Below, piece after piece: positions 35,917-45,800 of a stretch of 64,000 nucleotides of DNA. The stretch comes from Bradyrhizobium sp. 199 (GTDB lineage Bacteria > Pseudomonadota > Alphaproteobacteria > Rhizobiales > Xanthobacteraceae): positions 1,178,001 to 1,242,000 of the forward strand of contig NZ_JADPJI010000005.1 in assembly GCF_023073355.1 (NCBI RefSeq), written 5' to 3'. The position numbers and the translations under genes are program-made. How positions within the stretch are numbered: position 1 is the stretch's first letter; each line of letters begins with the position of its first letter. Under the pieces are notes generated by a model that was not told the origin of the DNA, made no database searches, and saw only the letters and a program-made list of their open reading frames with translations.

Positions 35917-36690
35917 ATGGCCGACCCACGCCGCGTCGAGTTCGGCGATTTTCTGAGGTCCCGCCGCGAAAGGCTGTCGCCGAAGACCGTGGGCCTTCCG
36001 GCGGGCCCCCGGCGGCGCACCGCGGGGCTGCGGCGTGAGGAAGTCGCGCAACTCGCCGGCATCGGCGTCGACTGGTACATCCGCCTCGAGCAGGGCCGCA
36101 CCGTCAGCCCGTCCGTCACCACCATCGACGCGCTGGCCCACGCGCTCCGCCTGAGCAAGACCGAGCACGCGCATCTGAAGGCGCTGGCGCGCGACGGGGC
36201 AAGAAGCCCGTTCACGCGCGAAATCGTGCCGCCGTCTATCCGGCGGATGATCGAGAGCCTGCACCAGCCGGCCTATATCACCGGCCGGCGCTGGGACGTG
36301 CTGGCCTGGAATGACGCGGCCGAGGGCATCTTCGCCTTCGGGCAATTGCCGGAGCAGGATCGCAATACGCTGCTGCTGGTCTTGACCAACAGGCAGACGC
36401 GAAAATTCTACGGCGCGAGCTGGACCGACGTCGCCAGGAGCATGGTTGCGATGTTTCGCGCCACTCACGACGTCTGGGCCGGCGATCCTGCCTTCACCGA
36501 GCTGCTGACGCGGCTGCGCCAGGGCAGCCCGGAATTCGTCAAATGGTGGAAAGCGCACGACATCCGCAGCACCATGTCCGGCCTCAAGACCATGAACCAT
36601 CCAGCCAGGGGCGTGCTGAATTTCGAGCACACGAGCTTTCAGGCCAACGACGATCCCGCGTTGAAGCTGGTGATCTACACGCCCGTGTGA
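35917..36690 (+). CDS. XRE-family regulator with MmyB-like ligand domain
   Basis: A 257-residue regulator. The helix-turn-helix (about residues 10-85) has the typical GLRREEVAQLAGIGVDWYIRLEQGR; the C-terminal part (about 110-257) is the MmyB-like PAS-fold ligand domain with AYITGRRWDVLAWNDAAEGIF and the late FEHTSFQANDDPALKLVIYTP. Members of this family regulate adjacent oxidoreductases, sometimes in response to fatty acids or acyl-CoA. The upstream part of the same open frame is antisense to the dehydrogenase gene and is not coding; the ATG at 35917 gives the family N-terminus. Confidence 0.9.
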   Translation: MADPRRVEFGDFLRSRRERLSPKTVGLPAGPRRRTAGLRREEVAQLAGIGVDWYIRLEQGRTVSPSVTTIDALAHALRLSKTEHAHLKALARDGARSPFTREIVPPSIRRMIESLHQPAYITGRRWDVLAWNDAAEGIFAFGQLPEQDRNTLLLVLTNRQTRKFYGASWTDVARSMVAMFRATHDVWAGDPAFTELLTRLRQGSPEFVKWWKAHDIRSTMSGLKTMNHPARGVLNFEHTSFQANDDPALKLVIYTPV

Positions 36691-36696
36691 GGTGTC

Positions 36697-37953
36697 TCAC
36701 GGCGACGGCGCGGACGCGGGCGTTGTGCCGGCGTTCGGCACCGTGGCGGGCCAGGGGCTGATCGGGCTCAGCGTTGACAAGGCGCACGATGACTTGAGCT
36801 CGGTCCATGCGGACGCGAGGCCTGTCAGGTCGATGTCGAATTTCGTCGTGTCCGTCTTGTCGTCCGGCATCGTCGTGGTTTGGCGGACATGCAGGGCGCG
36901 GGACGCCAATATCGACTTGACCGTGTCGGAGTCGATGCTGCCGCGCCAGAGCTCGTACTTGCCGGACCGCACTGGATATCCTCCGGCCTCCTTGCCCGTC
37001 TCCGCATCCGCTGTCATCAGGATCGTGCTTTTTCCGACGGCGGCCTCGTCGATCTCGCCCGCGAATGTCAGCGGCACACGCTTGCTGCTTTCGCAAGATA
37101 GCCGCCACTCCATCGTACGGAACGAAGTGCCGTTCTCCTTCTTCATCACCGCGAACTTATGGACGAACGGCCGCGCTTGCTTCTCCAGCCTCCACATCGT
37201 CTCGACGAGGGGCCGCGTGTCGATGCCGAAACGATGAAGCTCGGGCCGCGTCAGCACGTGCAGGCTTTCGAACTTCACGGTGCGGATCAGGGCATCAAGC
37301 TCGCCGCTGATTCCCATCGCCGCAATGAACGCGGCGCGGTCGCGGTCGGCGCTGGCGATCCGCCGCCGCCTTACCTCTGCGACCACCTCCGGCGGTGGAT
37401 TGCCTCGAAAGCGGAGGATCAGCCTGGAGTTATGGACTGCCAGCGCAGCATCGGGAGCAACCTCGCGCGAGGTCGCGCCGAGAAACAGATAACCGCAGGC
37501 CGAGTTGCACATCGCACGGTGAGTGGTGAGTTCGGCTTCGACCTCGCCAGTCGTGGTCTTGATCTTCAGGCAGGCGGCGTCCACCTGCGTGCCCGCGGCG
37601 CACGCCGTCGCGGTCGTTCGGCCAACCCGCGCGACCGCCTTGCGGCTGCGCAGCAGCCGGCCGATCGCATAGGACTGCTCCACGTTTCCGCCTGGCGAGT
37701 GAAGGTAGATCGGTCGCTGCGTGTCCTTGACGCCGGCGAGGAAGCGGCGAATGCGCGGCGCGGCGTCCTGATCAATCTCGCCCTCGATCGCGATCCAGCG
37801 GTCGCAGCCGCGCCCGCACGCATCGGGCGCCCCCTTGGCAAGATAGATCGTCAGCCGGGATGCAAATCCGGCTTTTTCAGCCGGCGATGCCGCGGCATGA
37901 AATGCGTCCGATGTTGACAGCAATGCCAGGAGGAGCAGGATACGGAGGATCAT
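36697..37953 (-). CDS. periplasmic ClpP/crotonase-fold protein with extra C-terminal domain
   Basis: A 418-residue exported protein with a signal peptide (ILRILLLLALLSTSDAFHA). Residues about 50-210 form a ClpP-like module: IYLHSPGGNVEQSYAIGRLLRS matches the oxyanion/substrate strand of SppA-like and ClpP-like proteases, and HRAMCNSACGYLFLGA holds the candidate nucleophile serine in the SAC motif, followed by AVHNSRLI with a histidine. A pair of additional cysteines (DACGRGCD) sits near the N-terminus. Residues about 260-400 form a second domain I do not recognise, ending in a proline-rich tail. Likely a periplasmic serine protease or inactive relative. Monocistronic by appearance. Confidence 0.7.
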   Translation of the reverse strand: MILRILLLLALLSTSDAFHAAASPAEKAGFASRLTIYLAKGAPDACGRGCDRWIAIEGEIDQDAAPRIRRFLAGVKDTQRPIYLHSPGGNVEQSYAIGRLLRSRKAVARVGRTTATACAAGTQVDAACLKIKTTTGEVEAELTTHRAMCNSACGYLFLGATSREVAPDAALAVHNSRLILRFRGNPPPEVVAEVRRRRIASADRDRAAFIAAMGISGELDALIRTVKFESLHVLTRPELHRFGIDTRPLVETMWRLEKQARPFVHKFAVMKKENGTSFRTMEWRLSCESSKRVPLTFAGEIDEAAVGKSTILMTADAETGKEAGGYPVRSGKYELWRGSIDSDTVKSILASRALHVRQTTTMPDDKTDTTKFDIDLTGLASAWTELKSSCALSTLSPISPWPATVPNAGTTPASAPSP

Positions 37954-38041
37954 GGGATGACGGGCACGCAGACTGAAGGCCTGCGGCCGACGTTACACAA
38001 TGGTCGTGAGCTGTACAACTTCCGGTCGCATAAATTGATGG

Positions 38042-39835
38042 CTAGGCGGCGCGCCCGGTCTCTCCGGTTTGGATCCTGCGCTTCAGCTCCCTGCAACCGG
38101 CCTCGAGCTTGTGCGAGCCGAGCTCGCGCGCCACGAGCTGGGCTGCATGAATCTCCGCTGCGGCACCCCGGACGTCTTGACTTTCGAGCTGCAGCTTCGC
38201 GATCCGGAGTCGCAGCCTCACGGCCTGGACGCGCCCTTCGACGCTCGACCAAAGCTGCCGGGCCAAGTGCAGATGCCGCAGTGCGGCTTCGTGGTCGCCG
38301 TCGGCATGCGCAAGCACGGACTGCGCCTCGTTGGTGAGCGCCCGGATCGAGGGCATCGGCCATCGGTCGGGACTGCCCGCAAGCTCCTCGATCAATTCCA
38401 GCGCCTGGCCGCGACGGCCGGTATGTGCCGCGACCAGCGCGAGATGTGCAAACAGAATTCCACGCCGCTGCAGGGTCCACCAGGTCTTGCCGATCAGGCT
38501 CCGCTCGAGGCCCGCATGGGCGGCTTCCGCCTCACCGCGCTCGAGCAACAACATGGCGCGACCCGGTTCGGGACACCAGCCGAGCGAATAGGCCCTGTCA
38601 TAGGCTTCGAGCGCCGCGTCGTCGTTGCCGATTGCGGATTGAATATCGCCGAGGACGCGGTTGGCATCGCCAATCGACCATGGCGCATCGCTGCTGAGGC
38701 GCGACAGCGAGTCGTCGATGCGGGTGAGGGCCTCGCCGAGCGATCCCCTGACGCCGAGGACTTCGGAACGGTGGAGCTGGCACGAGCCAGTCAGTTCGAC
38801 GCCGCTTTCGGAGCAGAATTTCTGATAACCCAGCGTCCATTGATCGGCGCGTGCCCAGTCTCCGAACATCCGCGAGGCCCACAGGATATTGCAGTAGAGG
38901 ATTCCGCCCATGACCGGATCGAGCTGGTTGCTCGAGAGCGCCAGGGTTGCCGCGTGGTCCTGGTCCGCCAGACCTGCGCGGGTATCGCCAAGGCACAGCC
39001 GATAGAAGCCGCGATAGACGAGGCTCAACGCCTCGATGCCGACGGCGTCCTTGTGGCGCACCACGCCATAGGCTTCGTCAGCCAGCGACAGCGCCAGATC
39101 CGGTTCACCGTCGAACGCTGCGACCTTGGACTTCATCCAGAGGATCAGCGCCGAGGTTGCGGCATCCTCGACGTCGCCGGCCCAATCCTCGGCACGTGCG
39201 AGCCAGCCCTTGGCGATCGCCGCCTGGCCGCGCTCGAAGTAGAGGCCCGACAGCGTGACGGCGTCGACGACGGCCGATGGCATATTGCCTGCTTCGGTAT
39301 GCGCTGCGACGGCGCGAACCAGAAGCGGCATGGCGGCATCGTTGTTGCCGGTGCATTGAAGCGCGAGCGCCCATTGGTGCAGATCCGGCCCATCCAGAAT
39401 CTCGGCGGCATCGGCCTGTTCGAACAGGGTCGCGGCCTCGGTCCACGCCTGCGCGAACGCCGCGCGTTGCGCCCGTGTGCGCACGTCTGTGGCCTGCTCG
39501 CTCAACGTCCCGGGGGAGTGAGCCTGCAGTTCCGGCTCATGGTCGATGCAGAAGCGATAGCCCTTGCCCGGAATGTTCCGGATGGCGCTGTCCATGCCGC
39601 CCTCGCGCAGGATCATGCGGAGCATGCTCACCGCCCGCTGCAACGAATTGTCAGTGACGGTCACGTGCGGCCAGACGGCGCCCAGCAGCTCATCCTTTCC
39701 GATCAACCGGTCGCGGTTGCGCACCAGATACGCAAGTAGATCGAACACCCTTGGCTGCAAGGCGACCTCGCGCCCTGCGCGCAGAACGACGCGGCTCGCT
39801 TCGTCGAGCTCGAAGGGTCCGAACCTGAGGATCAT
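38042..39835 (-). CDS. winged-helix transcriptional regulator with TPR-like repeats
   Basis: A 597-residue regulator. Residues 1-100 are an OmpR/CadC-type winged helix (RFGPFELDEASRVVLRAGREVALQPRVFDLL..., VTDNSLQRAVSMLRMIL, AIRNIPGKGYRFC). There is no receiver domain and no membrane helix. The remaining 480 residues are helical and alanine-rich with repeated A-x-x-L-F/L patterns resembling tetratricopeptide repeats, as in SARP-like and pH/hydrolase-type regulators. It would be a cytoplasmic regulator sensing through protein contact. It is encoded 88 bases upstream of the ClpP-like gene, on the same strand, and might be cotranscribed. Confidence 0.82.
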   Translation of the reverse strand: MILRFGPFELDEASRVVLRAGREVALQPRVFDLLAYLVRNRDRLIGKDELLGAVWPHVTVTDNSLQRAVSMLRMILREGGMDSAIRNIPGKGYRFCIDHEPELQAHSPGTLSEQATDVRTRAQRAAFAQAWTEAATLFEQADAAEILDGPDLHQWALALQCTGNNDAAMPLLVRAVAAHTEAGNMPSAVVDAVTLSGLYFERGQAAIAKGWLARAEDWAGDVEDAATSALILWMKSKVAAFDGEPDLALSLADEAYGVVRHKDAVGIEALSLVYRGFYRLCLGDTRAGLADQDHAATLALSSNQLDPVMGGILYCNILWASRMFGDWARADQWTLGYQKFCSESGVELTGSCQLHRSEVLGVRGSLGEALTRIDDSLSRLSSDAPWSIGDANRVLGDIQSAIGNDDAALEAYDRAYSLGWCPEPGRAMLLLERGEAEAAHAGLERSLIGKTWWTLQRRGILFAHLALVAAHTGRRGQALELIEELAGSPDRWPMPSIRALTNEAQSVLAHADGDHEAALRHLHLARQLWSSVEGRVQAVRLRLRIAKLQLESQDVRGAAAEIHAAQLVARELGSHKLEAGCRELKRRIQTGETGRAA

Positions 39836-39987
39836 ATCGATGTGTCCGGGCAGGACGGGAAAGGTTCAGGCAGGCATCAGGAAATGATCAGGTCCCGGTA
39901 AGGACGGTCAGCGCCGCCTGCGCCTATAGCTCGCATGCGGTCGTTCGCGGCCGGTCGGTCAACAACCAAAACCTGAGGAGATATGAC

Positions 39988-40293
39988 ATGGAACTCTACG
40001 TCATTCGTCGTCCGAGCGCCTGGGCCAGTCTGTCCGAGCTGGAAGAAGCGGGCGCGAAGTCGGCCCGCATCGGCAACGAGCAAATGCCGGACCGCGTCCG
40101 CTGGATCCGCAGCTACGTCGTGCAAGAGGCCGACGGCCGCATCGGCACCTTCTGCATCTACGAGGCTCGCGACGGCGAGTCCATCCGCGAGCATGCGCGC
40201 CGCGTCGGCATGCCCGGCGAGGAATTTTACAAGATCGCCGCTACCGTCGTCGTGCGCGCCGATCCCGCGCAACAAAGCGCCGCCGCGGAATAA
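39988..40293 (+). CDS. DUF4242 small protein
   Basis: A 101-residue ferredoxin-like-fold protein: MELYVIRRPSAWASLSELEE, VRWIRSYVVQEADGRIGTFCIYEA and IREHARRVGMPGEEF fit DUF4242, the family of the nickel-binding protein SCO4226. Whether it binds metal here is unknown, but the Cys and His residues in the two core strands are where the family places ligands. It has an AGGAG ribosome site nine bases before the ATG. It heads a run of small genes on the plus strand. Confidence 0.75.
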   Translation: MELYVIRRPSAWASLSELEEAGAKSARIGNEQMPDRVRWIRSYVVQEADGRIGTFCIYEARDGESIREHARRVGMPGEEFYKIAATVVVRADPAQQSAAAE

Positions 40294-40382
40294 CGGTTCG
40301 GCGCAAGCGCAGTCCGCCTTCCAGCAATTGCCAGTTCGCTATCATCGATCACGACTGCCAACCAAACGATTAGGAGCAACAC

Positions 40383-40604
40383 ATGAACACGTCCTTCTGG
40401 AAAGCCCTTCTGCTGATTGCTGGCCTCGCAGGAGGCAGCATTCTGAGTTCCGCCGAAACTGCCAATGCTGCGAAAATGAGCTGCATTCAGAAGTACCGAC
40501 TCTGCAACCAGCGTTGCGCCGGGGCTTCGGGGCGAGGCGACTGGACGGCGTGCATCAATCGAACCTGCAACAGGCAGTACGACAACTGCGCGTCCAGTTA
40601 CTGA
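40383..40604 (+). CDS. small secreted cysteine-rich protein
   Basis: A 73-residue protein with a clear signal peptide (LLLIAGLAGGSILSSAETANA) and a mature part of about 43 residues with six cysteines in the order CIQKYRLCNQRC, then C-x3-TC and C near the end. Three disulfides would make a small stable fold. I do not recognise a family. The ATG at 40383 follows ggagcaac. It may be an envelope stress protein or a small binding protein. Confidence 0.65.
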   Translation: MNTSFWKALLLIAGLAGGSILSSAETANAAKMSCIQKYRLCNQRCAGASGRGDWTACINRTCNRQYDNCASSY

Positions 40605-40714
40605 CTTCACGGCCCATTTGCTCGGTGTGCAGCGATCCCGCACGTCCAACGGACGCTGCCGAACAGTCTTTCGGCGCGGGCGCCGTTGTCTCGAACTCAT
40701 CGAAAGGAAATCAC

Positions 40715-41131
40715 ATGCCAACGCTCTCCCAGGCGCCCGCGCTGAGCCCGTCGCACCGATACCTTTTCGTCGTCCTCGTGCGCCTGCGGCGGTTCGTCAA
40801 CCGGTCCGTCGCCAACATGCTGGTGAAGCGCGAACGGGCGGCGGTCCAATTCATGACGAAGAAGGTCGGCCAGCGGCATCCGGATTGTGCAGGCCGTAGC
40901 CGCGGCCGAGTCCTCGGCGTCCGCGCCGCGCTGCTTGGTCTGATCGTTGCCGGCTTGCTGTCGCCGGCTGCGGCGCGGGCGGAGCAGCCGGTCTCGCGCG
41001 ACCATCGCGGCGGCCGCGCCCAGCAGGCACCCAGGGTGTTCTGCGACGCGCGCAACCACACCCACACGCCCGATGGCGGCTGCGTCACGGCGAGAGGCGA
41101 GGCGACTGTTCGCGACCACCGTTCGCGCTGA
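40715..41131 (+). CDS. exported protein with RDHR motifs
   Basis: A 138-residue protein whose basic N-terminal half (about 60 residues) precedes a hydrophobic signal-like segment (VRAALLGLIVAGLLSPAAARA). The mature part of about 45 residues carries the motifs VSRDHRGG and TVRDHRSR and two cysteines. The unusually long pre-region could mean that translation really begins later, but no better start with a ribosome site is visible; AAAGGAAA lies eight bases before 40715. It is clearly related to the next gene by its RDHR motifs. Confidence 0.55.
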   Translation: MPTLSQAPALSPSHRYLFVVLVRLRRFVNRSVANMLVKRERAAVQFMTKKVGQRHPDCAGRSRGRVLGVRAALLGLIVAGLLSPAAARAEQPVSRDHRGGRAQQAPRVFCDARNHTHTPDGGCVTARGEATVRDHRSR

Positions 41132-41265
41132 TCGCGCTGCCGTTTCTCCGATCCACGGCCGGCGCCGCCTGCGTCGTGCCCCAGCAACACCGGACGGCGG
41201 CCTGACCTTTGCCGTTCGATCCCGCACGTCCCTGCAACAACGTTCCCAACCCCGAGGAGGAATCC

Positions 41266-41592
41266 GTGAACTCGCTATTCAAGTCCAACACCGCCTGCAA
41301 CAATGACATCTTCAGCAAGAGCATCTTCAAGACGACGGTCGCTCTCGCGATCGGCATGGCTAGCGTGGTGATGACCCTCGCCCCGGCCTCGGCCGCGACG
41401 ACCGTCCGCGACCATCGCGACAAGCCGGCGGTTCGCGACCACCGAGAGGGGCAGCCCACGGTCCGTGATCACCGCAGCGCAGGCGGCGGAGGCGTGACGG
41501 TCCGCAACAGTCCGGCCAAGCGCAAGCCAGCCGATTGCCTCGGCAGCCTCTGCAACGTGAAGAAAGTCTGCATCGGGCTCACCTGCATCTGA
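41266..41592 (+). CDS. exported protein with tandem VRDHR repeats
   Basis: A 108-residue protein starting at a GTG with a near-perfect GAGGAGG five bases before it. A signal peptide (TTVALAIGMASVVMTLAPASA) is followed by three close repeats, TTVRDHRDKP, PAVRDHREGQ and PTVRDHRSAG, a glycine-rich link and a fourth partial VTVRN. The end has four cysteines: DCLGSLCNVKKVCIGLTC. No family is recognised. With histidines in a fixed register and the terminal cysteines, a metal-binding envelope function is plausible, but nothing shows it. Confidence 0.65.
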   Translation: MNSLFKSNTACNNDIFSKSIFKTTVALAIGMASVVMTLAPASAATTVRDHRDKPAVRDHREGQPTVRDHRSAGGGGVTVRNSPAKRKPADCLGSLCNVKKVCIGLTCI

Positions 41593-41673
41593 GCCGACCT
41601 AGCGGCCGCGGCGACGGATCGGACGTCGTCGCGGTCATCATCCCCGCACAACCGCACATCAGGAGAACCGGAC

Positions 41674-42447
41674 ATGTCCATCACCCTGCAGAACGGGCCG
41701 GTCCAGGCCCAAAGCTCGCTCGCCGCTCGCAGCCTCGTGCTCGGTTACGGCCTGCTTGCCTATCTCGTCTTCTTCGGCACCTTCCTCTATGCCGTCGGCT
41801 TCGTCTCGCAGTTCCTCGTCCCGAAGACGATCGACAGCGGCGTGGCCGGTTCGCCCGTGCATTCGCTCGTCGTCAATGTTGCATTGATGTCACTGTTTGC
41901 GATCCAGCACAGCGGCATGGCACGCCAGGGCTTCAAGCGGCTGTTTGCCAGCGTCGCTTCGCCTGCGCTCGAACGCAGCACCTATGTGCTGCTGGCGAGC
42001 TCGAGCCTGATCCTGCTGTTCTGGCAGTGGCAGCCGATGCCGGCTGTCGTGTGGTCGATCGAGACGCCGTCACTCGCTTATGCCGCTGTCACAGGCCACT
42101 TCATCGGTTGGCTCATCGTGCTCTACAGCACGTTCCTGATCAGCCATTTCGAACTGTTCGGCCTGACGCAGGTTGTCGGGCATTTCCTCGGGCGGCTCGC
42201 TGCACCGATGAAGTTCAAGACGCCCGGATTGTATGGTTTGATCCGGCATCCCATCTACCTCGGCTTCATCGTCGCCTTCTGGTCGGCGCCGACCATGACG
42301 CTCGGCCACCTGCTGTTCGCAGCCGTGACGACGGCCTACATCTTTGTCGGGATCTGGCTCGAGGAACGTGATCTTCTGGAGTTGTTTGGCGATCAGTATC
42401 GCCACTACAGGCAGAAGGTGGCCATGTTGATCCCGGGCCTGTTCTGA
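41674..42447 (+). CDS. mddA: methanethiol S-methyltransferase-like integral membrane protein
   Basis: A 257-residue integral membrane protein with five or six helices and the C-terminal isoprenylcysteine-methyltransferase-type SAM motif LYGLIRHPIYLGFIVAFWSAPTM then IFVGIWLEERDLLELFGDQYRHYRQKV. The N-terminal QHSGMARQGFKR pattern is that of the NnrU/MddA group. MddA methylates methanethiol to dimethyl sulfide and has been shown in Bradyrhizobium. Assignment rests on family pattern only; other thiols could be the substrate. It follows the VRDHR gene by 81 bases. Confidence 0.72.
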   Translation: MSITLQNGPVQAQSSLAARSLVLGYGLLAYLVFFGTFLYAVGFVSQFLVPKTIDSGVAGSPVHSLVVNVALMSLFAIQHSGMARQGFKRLFASVASPALERSTYVLLASSSLILLFWQWQPMPAVVWSIETPSLAYAAVTGHFIGWLIVLYSTFLISHFELFGLTQVVGHFLGRLAAPMKFKTPGLYGLIRHPIYLGFIVAFWSAPTMTLGHLLFAAVTTAYIFVGIWLEERDLLELFGDQYRHYRQKVAMLIPGLF

Positions 42448-42826
42448 TCACGAGCGGCAAATCGCAACGCTGAGTGCGGCGGGAGCGGGCTGGTACCGTT
42501 CCCGCCGTCGCATCGAGACTGACAGGCTTTTGTCTGTCGTACTTGAACCGACACTAGCCGGCGGCGACATTGGAGCAGCCATGCGAGGCGGGCCGCATGT
42601 CAGCGTCCCGATCGCTACGTGCTAATCCAATCGAGCCGCTTCGAACGGCGCGGGGTCTTCCGCGGAAAAAGCAACCCGGTGCATGCCTGCCGCGGCGGAA
42701 CCTTAACGCCTTCATAAAGTTATCGGGGTGCCAATTTCTCGCGGCATCGACGCTGGCGGTCGTCAGGTCGCAAGCTTGCCTTGGACCACTATTTAGTGAA
42801 ACGAGAGAATTGTCGGGGGGAGTGAG
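42448..42826. other. intergenic stretch without a recognisable gene
   Basis: A 379-base gap between mddA and the histidine kinase gene. I see no gene with a ribosome site in it. A possible general-stress promoter, GGAAC-N16-aGTT, lies at 42697-42721 about 105 bases before the kinase ATG, one base off the EcfG-type pattern. The kinase ribosome site cgggggga lies just before its ATG. Confidence 0.5.
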
Positions 42827-45800
42827 ATGACAACGGCGGCCGGGGAGACCTCGACCGATCGCAATGCCGTCTTGGCCGCACTTGGGGGCTACATCCGAGA
42901 GATCGCTGACCCTGACGATCTTGCCTATGCTGCTGCAGAGTTGCTCGGCCGCAGTCTGAAAGTGAGCCGGGCAGGCTATGGCACGGTCGATACATCGGCC
43001 GAGAGCATCACCATCGTTCGGGACTGGAACGCGCCGGGAATCTCCAGCCTGGCAGGGGTGCTGCGCTTTCGCGACTACGGCAGCTACATCGAAGATCTGA
43101 AGCGCGGCGAGACCGTCATCTGTGCCGATGCGGAAAAAGATCCCCGTGTCGGTGACCGGGCCGGGGCTCTCGAGGCCATCTCTGCGCGGGCGCTCGTCAA
43201 CATGCCGATCTCCGAGCCCGACGGGGTCGTGGCGCTGCTGTATCTCAACAACGCCGCGCCCCGCCAATGGAGCCCCGAAGAGCTGGAGCTCATCCGCGAC
43301 GTTGCCGAGCGCACGCGCACCGCGGTCGAGCGTCGCCGTGCTGAGACGGCGGTACGGGAGAATGAGGCCCGGCTGCTCTTCCTGGACGCACTGAACAAGG
43401 AGACGGCCAAGACCCGCGATGCCGATGGCGTGATGGCGGTTACGACCCGGATGCTCGGTGAGCATCTCGGCGTTTCCAATTGCGCCTATGCCGACATGGA
43501 TTCCGATGAGGACGGCTTCACCATTCGCGGTGATTGGGCTGCGGCCGGCGCGATGCATATCGTTGGCCACTACAGCCTTGCCGACTTCGGCACGAAGGCG
43601 GTGCGAGAGCTTGGCGCCGGCAGGCCGCTCATCATCAACGACAATCTGACGGAGATCGCGCCTGAGGAGGCCGCCACATTCCAGAGCATCGGAATAGGCT
43701 CGACCATCTGCATGCCCCTGGTCAAGGAAGGGCGACTGACCGCCCTGATGGCGATTCATCATCGCGGCCCGCATCAGTGGACGCCGCGCGAGCTCGCCCT
43801 GCTCGCCGAGGTGACCGAGCGATCCTGGGCCCATATCGAACGCGTTCGCTCGGAACAAGCGGCCCGCGAAGCAGCCGAGCGGCTGGTGCTCGCGAACAAG
43901 GCGGCCGGCATCGGCACCTGGGACTACGATCCGGTCAACGACGTTCTGCGTTGGGACGTCCGCTGCAAGGAGGTGTTCGGTCTCTCGCCGGACGCAGAGG
44001 TCAGCTATGAAGGGTCGTTCCTGCGGGGTATTCATCCCGATGACAGGCGGCGCGCTGATGAAGCCGTATCGGCGGCGCTAAGTTCCAATGCTCCGACGGG
44101 TTACAACATCGAATTCCGAACCGTCGGGATCGAGGATGGTGTGGAGCGCTGGATTGCGGCGACCGGTGAAGCCATCTTTGCCGACGGCAAGGCCGTTCGA
44201 TTCATCGGGACGGTACTGGATATCACCGCGCAAAAGAAAACCGAGCGTCACCTCAGAATACTGAACGACACAGGTGCGTCGGTCGCCCGTGAACGGGACC
44301 TTGAGAAAATCGTGCAGACCGTGACGGATGCCGGTGTCGAGCTGACGGGTGCTCAATTCGGAGCTTTCTTCTACAACGTTCTGACGGCGGACGGCGGCAG
44401 CTACATGCTGTATTCGCTGTCAGGTGCGCCGCGATCCGCATTTGAAAAATTCCCGATGCCGCGCAACACCGCCGTTTTTGGCCCGACCTTCCAGGGCTCT
44501 GGGGTTGTGAGGTCCGACGACATCCTGCAGGACCCCCGCTATGGCAAGAACGCGCCGCGGAAGGGCATGCCCGAGGGCCACCTCCCGGTCCGATCCTATC
44601 TGGCGGTCCCTGTGATCTCGCGGACGGCCGAGGTGCTCGGGGGGCTATTCTTCGGTCATGCCGAAACAGGTAAATTCCAGCCCGAACATGAGGCCGCGTT
44701 GCTCGGGATTGCCGGCCATGCTGCCACCGCGATCGACAATGCCCGGCTTCTGACACGGCTCGAGGCGCTCAATGCCCAGCTGGAGCAGCGTGTCGCAGAT
44801 GAGATTGCCGAGCGCATGAAGGCCGAGGAGCAATTGCGGCAATCCCAGAAGATGGAAGCCGTGGGTCAGTTGACCGGAGGCATCGCCCACGACTTCAACA
44901 ATATGCTGGCCGTGATTCTTGGCAGCTTGAATCTCGCCAAACGGCGGCTCGGCAAAGGAGAGGTCAACATCGACCGCTTGATCGAGGGCGCCATCGACGG
45001 CGCAAACCGCGCGGCCACCTTGACGCAAAGGCTGCTGGCGTTCTCGCGCCAACAGCCTCTTGCGCCGGAAGTCGTGGACCTCAACAAGATGGTCGGAGGG
45101 ATGAGCGAGCTGCTGGAGCGATCGCTCGGCGAGCTTGTTCGCCTCGAAACGGTCCTTGCGGCCGGCCTCTGGCGCGTCAAGGCGGATCCGGCCCAGCTGG
45201 AAAGCGCTGTCATCAACCTCGCGGTCAACGCCCGCGATGCCATGCCGAAGGGCGGCCGGCTGACCATCGAGACCAGCAACGCCTCGATCGATCGGAAATT
45301 TGCCGGCGAATACGCATTGTCGCCCGGACAGTATGTTCTCATTGCCGTGACGGACAACGGCACCGGAATTCCAGCCGACGTGCTGGGAAAGGTGTTCGAT
45401 CCGTTTTTCACGACCAAGGTCGTGGGTAAGGGTACCGGTCTCGGCCTCAGTCAGGTCTACGGCTTCGTGCGGCAGTCGGGCGGCCACGTCAAAATCTACT
45501 CGGAAGTCGACGTCGGCACCACGGTGAAGATCTATCTTCCACGCTTCGCCGGCGAGGAAACTGCCTCGGCTTCGTCGCAAGGCGTGACCCATCATGGTGC
45601 AAGCCTTCAGAGCGAAACCATTCTCGTCGTAGAGGACGATGAGCGGGTCCGCAGCATCTCATCCGAAAGCCTGCGCGAGCTTGGCTATACGGTGATTGAG
45701 GCTGCGAGCGCCAAGGAAGCGATCAGCACGATCGAAAATGGTTTCGTTCCGGATCTGCTGTTTACCGACGTCGTCATGCCCGACATGACAGGCGCTGAAC

